A stretch of DNA of 64,000 bases from RCIO01 sp040880025 (GTDB lineage: Bacteria > Pseudomonadota > Alphaproteobacteria > Rhizobiales > Rhizobiaceae): contig JBBDJD010000022.1 in NCBI GenBank assembly GCA_040880025.1, forward strand, positions 434,001 through 498,000. Reading direction: 5' to 3'. Below are positions 60,063 to 64,000 of this stretch, one piece after another (position 1 is the first letter of the stretch; the number at the start of each line of letters is the position of its first letter). The notes beneath the pieces are model-generated. The model was not told the origin of the DNA and ran no database searches. It saw only the letters and a program-made list of their open reading frames with translations. A program made the translations under genes and the position numbers.

Positions 60063-61219
60063 CGATACTGCCACTCGAGGGTGTACGCGTGGTCGACTTC
60101 ACGCAGGTCATGCTCGGCCCCTGTTGCACGCAGATGCTTGCCGACTACGGCGCCGAAGTGATCAAGATCGAGAAGGAGAAGATCGGCGACTTGTCGCGCT
60201 GGTCGCTCGGCAGCGATCCCGACGGCCTGAACAACCCTGTGTTCTGCTCGCTGAACCGCAACAAGAAGAGCGTCGCGCTCAACCTGAAGTCGGAAGAGGC
60301 GTGCCGCCAAGTGCGCGAACTGATCGACGGGGCGGACGTGGTCGTCAGCAATTTCCGCCCCGGCGTGATGGAGCGGATGGGGTTCGGCTACGAAGAGTTG
60401 AGGAAGACCAATCCCGGCGTGATCTTTGCATTGGGAACCGGGTTCGGTCTCGAAGGTCCCTATGTGCACAAGGGCGGACAGGACATCCTCGCACAGGCGA
60501 TGAGCGGGGTGATGGACCGCAAGTCCGATCCCAACTTGCCGACCTCGATCTATTCGACGGCGCTATGCGACTATTCCGCCGGCATGCATCTGGTGCAGGG
60601 CATCCTGCTAGCGCTGATACAGCGCGACAAAACCGGCGAGGGACAGGAGGTCAGCGTCAGTCTCTACAACTCGATGCTGGCGATGCAGATGCAGGAAGCG
60701 GCGGTACGCATGATGCGCAACAAGGACCTAAATTGGGGCGCGTTTCCGCTGACTGGCGTCTACGAGACGAGCGACAATTCAATCGTCATGGTCGGGGCCT
60801 TCAAGGAGAACCCTCTGCGCGACATCTGCGAGGCGCTCGGGATCGACGACCTGTCGAAGGATGAACGCTACGCGGACTTCGACCGCCAGGCGGAAAACCG
60901 TGCGGACCTGCAGGCCATCTTCCGTGGGAAGTTTGCCACCAACGGCAGAGCCCATTGGCTGCAACGGCTCGAAGCTGTCGATATTCTGTGCGCGCCGGTC
61001 AAGACGCTCGAAGAGGCGCTCCAGGACGAGCAGACGCTGGTCAATCGCATGATTCTGGATGTGGGCCATTCAAAAGGCGGTCCGATCCGCCTGATCGGCA
61101 GCCCGATCGACATGTCGGCCGCGCCCGTAACCGTGCGCCGTCCGCCGCCGCAGCTTGGCGAACACAATGGCGAGTATCTTGGGCCGGCCACGACCGAAAA
61201 GAAGGCGAACGTCGCGTGA
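60059..61219 (+). CDS. CaiB/BaiF (family III) CoA-transferase
   Basis: 386-residue family III transferase, the second in this window. VRVVDFTQVMLGPCCTQMLADYG at the start (in part: VRVVDFTQVMLGPCCTQ), FRPGVMERMGFGYEEL, and the catalytic aspartate expected in STALCDYSAGMHLVQG. It overlaps the FAD gene by ATGA and is itself overlapped by the hydratase gene, so the three form one unit. It activates the imported acid, or a product of the FAD enzyme, to a CoA ester before hydration. The donor is unknown (succinyl-CoA and formyl-CoA are typical). Confidence 0.88.
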   Translation: MTILPLEGVRVVDFTQVMLGPCCTQMLADYGAEVIKIEKEKIGDLSRWSLGSDPDGLNNPVFCSLNRNKKSVALNLKSEEACRQVRELIDGADVVVSNFRPGVMERMGFGYEELRKTNPGVIFALGTGFGLEGPYVHKGGQDILAQAMSGVMDRKSDPNLPTSIYSTALCDYSAGMHLVQGILLALIQRDKTGEGQEVSVSLYNSMLAMQMQEAAVRMMRNKDLNWGAFPLTGVYETSDNSIVMVGAFKENPLRDICEALGIDDLSKDERYADFDRQAENRADLQAIFRGKFATNGRAHWLQRLEAVDILCAPVKTLEEALQDEQTLVNRMILDVGHSKGGPIRLIGSPIDMSAAPVTVRRPPPQLGEHNGEYLGPATTEKKANVA

Positions 61220-61989
61220 GTGTTCACTACGAGACCATGGATGGCCTTGCCAGGATCACTATCGACAGGCCCGATCGGCTGAACGCTATCGACGCGGCTG
61301 CCGAGCAGGAACTGGAAGCCATCTGGACGGATATCGAGGGCCGCAACGACGTTTCGTGCGCGGTTCTGACCGGAGCGGGCGAGAAGGCGTTTTCCGTCGG
61401 CGCCGACATGAAGAACGTCGACAAGTCGGGTCTGGAATACTGGGTGGACGCGCGCCCCAACGGCTTCGGCGGGCTCGCCTACCGCCGTTCGCTGGACGTG
61501 CCGGTGATCGCCCGCGTTAACGGCTACGCGCTCGGCGGAGGCTTCGAGATGGTACTCGGCTGCGACATCGTTGTGGCCGCCGAAACCGCGCAGTTCGGTT
61601 TGCCTGAAGGGCGCGTCGGACGCATGCCGCTCGACGGCGGCATGGTCGTTCTGCAACGGAAGATGCCGCACAATCTCGCAATGGGAATGCTCATGACCGG
61701 GCGGCGCGTAAACGCTGCCGACCTGCTGCGCTGGGGAATCGTAAACGAAGTGAGTTCGTTCGACGCGCTGGACGCGGCGGTCGATCGCTGGGTGGCGGAC
61801 ATCATGGCCTGCGCGCCGTTGTCATTGAAGGCAATCAAGCAGACGGTAAACCGGACCGCGCATCTGCATCCGGATGAAGCACAGGCACTGAAGCTTCCGG
61901 CGGTCATCAAGGCTCTGCAAAGCGAGGATGCGTTTGAAGGTGTCGCGGCATTTCAGGAAAAGCGCGCGCCGGTATGGCGTGGTATATAG
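61216..61989 (+). CDS. Enoyl-CoA hydratase/isomerase-family protein
   Basis: 257-residue crotonase-fold protein. The GTG at 61216 overlaps the CoA-transferase stop. Oxyanion-hole segments are FSVGADMKNVDK and ALGGGFEMVLGCDIVVAAE, and the acid/base glutamate is expected in FGLPEGRVGRMP. The first crotonase glutamate is not obvious, so isomerase or hydrolase activity is possible. It acts on the CoA ester made by the preceding enzyme. A LysR gene follows 32 bp later. Confidence 0.85.
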   Translation: MSVHYETMDGLARITIDRPDRLNAIDAAAEQELEAIWTDIEGRNDVSCAVLTGAGEKAFSVGADMKNVDKSGLEYWVDARPNGFGGLAYRRSLDVPVIARVNGYALGGGFEMVLGCDIVVAAETAQFGLPEGRVGRMPLDGGMVVLQRKMPHNLAMGMLMTGRRVNAADLLRWGIVNEVSSFDALDAAVDRWVADIMACAPLSLKAIKQTVNRTAHLHPDEAQALKLPAVIKALQSEDAFEGVAAFQEKRAPVWRGI

Positions 61990-62021
61990 TATGGTCGGGA
62001 GTAGCAGCGAGGTGACTGCCC

Positions 62022-62963
62022 ATGCATGCCGCCATTTTGCGATACTTCGTCGCCGTTGCAAACGCGGGGTCGATCCGCAAGGCGTCTGAGGACTTGCATG
62101 TCGCCAGTTCCGCCGTGAGTCGGCAAATCCACAAGCTGGAGATCGAACTCGGAACACCTCTGTTCGAGCGCCTGCCCAACGGTTTGAGGCTAACACAGGC
62201 CGGGGTCGTCACGCTGCGCCACGCCAAGGCGACGCTGGAGGAATTCAGCTTCCTGAAAAGCGAGATCGGGTCACTGAAAGGCAAGAATACCGGGCTGGTG
62301 CGTGTGGCTTCGCTCGACAGCCTGCTGGTACATTTCATTCCCGAGCAGATCATGGAGTTCCATGACATGAGCCCGGAGGTCGACTTCCGGATTCAAAGCG
62401 GATCGCACGGCCGCATTGCCGATCTCGTCGCCAGCGGCGAGGCCGATCTGGGGATCACTTTCAATCTGGCGCATCCCGAGGATACCAAACTCGTCCACGA
62501 CATTCCGATGCCTCTGATGGCGATGGTTTCGGCGGACCATCCGCTCGCCGGCAGGGAGTCCGTTACGCTGACGGAATGCGCGCAATACAATTTGTTGCTG
62601 CATCTCGACAACGAGCCGATTCGCTCATTGATCGATATCGAGCTTTCGGTGTTCGAGAGGACCGGCCGGGCGCTGATCACGTCGAACAACCTGATAATGC
62701 TGAGATCGATGGTGCTTCTTGGCGCGGGGGTGGCATTCTACACACCGATCGGCATGATCGACGAGATCAAGGCCGGATCGATCGTCGGCGTGCCTCTCAG
62801 GGGGTCGAAGCTGGGCGCGCTGCGACTGGGGATTCTCGTTCCGCGCCGCCGCAGGCTCACCCATGCCGCCGAGGCCATGGTCGAACAACTTAATGGTGCT
62901 CTCGATAAGCTGGACACGATCTGGAAGACGCCGACTTGGAGAAGCCAACGAAAGTCAGCGTAG
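62022..62963 (+). CDS. LysR-family transcriptional regulator
   Basis: 313 residues. HTH at about 5-65 (ILRYFVAVANAGSIRKASED, then SSAVSRQIHKLEIELGTPLF) and the LysR substrate-binding domain (GLVRVASLDSLLVHFIPEQI, GEADLGITFNLAH). It is on the same strand as the operon before it and overlaps the start of the following amidohydrolase gene. It may control both by sensing the acid or its CoA pathway product. Confidence 0.9.
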   Translation: MHAAILRYFVAVANAGSIRKASEDLHVASSAVSRQIHKLEIELGTPLFERLPNGLRLTQAGVVTLRHAKATLEEFSFLKSEIGSLKGKNTGLVRVASLDSLLVHFIPEQIMEFHDMSPEVDFRIQSGSHGRIADLVASGEADLGITFNLAHPEDTKLVHDIPMPLMAMVSADHPLAGRESVTLTECAQYNLLLHLDNEPIRSLIDIELSVFERTGRALITSNNLIMLRSMVLLGAGVAFYTPIGMIDEIKAGSIVGVPLRGSKLGALRLGILVPRRRRLTHAAEAMVEQLNGALDKLDTIWKTPTWRSQRKSA

Positions 62964-64000
62964 GCCGCTATCTGGCCCGGCCCGGGCACGAGCCGGCAAT
63001 GCGCGACGTCGAACTCGGCGTCAGCGGGGCCGGCACTGCCGTTGTCGGCCCGTCCGGCGATGCCGGGAATGGCCTGCTTGCCATGACGCCTCCGGTAAAC
63101 GCGCATGACCACGGCTATGGCATCCGTCCCTATGACTTCGGTTGTCTCGACGATGCGCTCGAGCCGTGGATCGCCGGTCTTCGCAATCGGCCGGCTACGG
63201 ATCCTTATCTTGAGGCGCTGGTGGCGTTCGGTCGGCTGGCGCTCAATGGCTGCGGCGCGACCCTGCATTGTCACAACTCGCTGCGCGTCGACAGGGTAGC
63301 CGATGAGGTAGCCGCCGTCGTCCGGGCAGCGAAGGATTGTGGCATCCGCCTCGCGCTGTCCTGCCCGCTGCTCGATATCGCCCCCTGGACCTATGGCGGG
63401 GCGGAAGCGCTGCGCCCACACGTCCCGCCCGCCGATTGGCCCGAATTTGCACAGCGTATGCCCGTCTATGCGCCGCCAAGCGTCCAGATCGACGCGGTCA
63501 GCGACCTTGTTCGCACCTATTCGGGCACGTTGACGGACATTCAATTGGGGCCCATCGGTCCGCAATGGTGCAGCGATGCCATGCTGGAGGCGATCGCGGA
63601 AGCGTCGGAGCGGCTTGATTGCCGCATCCACATGCATCTCCTGGAAAGCCCCCGTCAGCGGCATTGGCTGGATGTGCGCTTTCCCCAGGGCGTCGTGCGC
63701 CATCTCCACGATATTGGGTTCCTGTCGCCGCGGCTTGCTGTCGCGCACGGCGTGCAGCTCAGGCCCGACGAGTGCGATCTCCTTGCCGAGCACGGCGTGA
63801 TTGTAGTTGCCAACCCGACGGCCAATCTGCGGCTACGGTCCGGCGTCGCTCCGGTCGCGACCTTTCGGAAGACGGGACTGCGGTTCGCGCTAGGGCTCGA
63901 TGGAACCGGTTTCAGCGACGACCAGGATATCTGGCAGGAACTGCGGTTGTTGCGGCTGCTGCATGGCGGCAATGGCATCGAAGCGGACTCGACCGCCGGC
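62936..64000 (+). CDS. Amidohydrolase-family protein (partial, runs off window)
   Basis: About 355 codons are visible, reading NAHDHGYGIRPYDF (metal HxH near residue 60), then TLHCHNSLRVD, DCRIHMHLLES (metal His) and FALGLDGTGFSDD (the metal Asp region). This is the metal-dependent amidohydrolase barrel seen in cytosine deaminase-like enzymes. A TTG at 62936 inside the lysR end is the likely start (GGAAG upstream); ATG 62999 has no ribosome site. Substrate unknown; an N-heterocycle or amide linked to the pathway upstream is plausible. The C-terminus lies beyond the window. Confidence 0.75.
   Translation, partial: MEKPTKVSVGRYLARPGHEPAMRDVELGVSGAGTAVVGPSGDAGNGLLAMTPPVNAHDHGYGIRPYDFGCLDDALEPWIAGLRNRPATDPYLEALVAFGRLALNGCGATLHCHNSLRVDRVADEVAAVVRAAKDCGIRLALSCPLLDIAPWTYGGAEALRPHVPPADWPEFAQRMPVYAPPSVQIDAVSDLVRTYSGTLTDIQLGPIGPQWCSDAMLEAIAEASERLDCRIHMHLLESPRQRHWLDVRFPQGVVRHLHDIGFLSPRLAVAHGVQLRPDECDLLAEHGVIVVANPTANLRLRSGVAPVATFRKTGLRFALGLDGTGFSDDQDIWQELRLLRLLHGGNGIEADSTAG

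Overview
The window is GC-rich, densely coded DNA of an alphaproteobacterium. Gene style and content (Tat-exported oxidoreductases, many ABC and TRAP importers, LysR/IclR/GntR-controlled catabolic operons, an FrcBCA-type sugar transporter, rhizobial-type molybdate genes) point to the Hyphomicrobiales, near Mesorhizobium and related Phyllobacteriaceae. That placement is inference from gene style, not a database result. No rRNA, tRNA or CRISPR array was seen. Mobile DNA is limited to an IS21 istB remnant, two copies of a short dispersed repeat and a few gene stubs.

Layout. 1-700: end of a pcaD-like enol-lactonase. 855-3908: modABC with a perfect ModE-type operator in front and a short modE behind. 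3905-7486: a MarR regulator facing an Asp-box (BNR) propeller gene, a MoaD/ThiS-like gene and a DHFR-fold gene, followed by a hypothetical gene and a second, 5'-truncated MoaD-like copy. 7593-10923: a lipocalin-like hypothetical, methylmalonyl-CoA mutase and a small aromatic-rich ORF. 10975-21962: a two-way catabolic locus around an IclR regulator. Leftward it carries LigAB-type ring-cleavage dioxygenase, a Tat amidohydrolase and a core-MetE protein. Rightward it carries a citryl-CoA lyase-like protein, a CoA-transferase, a YciI protein, a DctPQM TRAP transporter and an FMN reductase.

22021-31652: LysR plus a polyamine-type ABC importer whose second permease is fused in frame to the binding protein, then class III aminotransferase, BKACE, an HDAC-like amidohydrolase and a DAO-type oxidase. 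This looks like uptake and stepwise breakdown of an (acetylated) amine. 31700-40870: a sugar-acid locus with an SDR and gene stubs. One leftward operon holds a CUT2 sugar ABC transporter, a zinc dehydrogenase, a mannitol-dehydrogenase-family oxidoreductase and altronate dehydratase, and it diverges from a GntR regulator with two HTH domains. The enzymes fit a hexonate to tagaturonate to altronate to KDG route.

41236-49318: a 2235-residue type I-secreted RTX/VCBS adhesin divergent from a LapG-like periplasmic cysteine protease. This is a likely c-di-GMP-controlled biofilm adhesin switch, although no LapD is in the window. 49299-51266: LysR and a scar of IS debris. 51267-55522: three genes for a periplasmic GMC-type dehydrogenase complex (flavoprotein, Tat small subunit, haem protein). 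56000-64000: a NitT/TauT-type ABC importer, FAD oxidoreductase, CoA-transferase, enoyl-CoA hydratase, LysR and an amidohydrolase cut by the window end.

The best candidates for undescribed biology are the adhesin/protease pair with its unusual domain mix, the dioxygenase locus pairing ring cleavage with CoA-transferase/citryl-CoA lyase chemistry, the permease-binding protein fusion, and the BNR/MoaD-like/DHFR cluster with a selectively maintained second MoaD-like copy.
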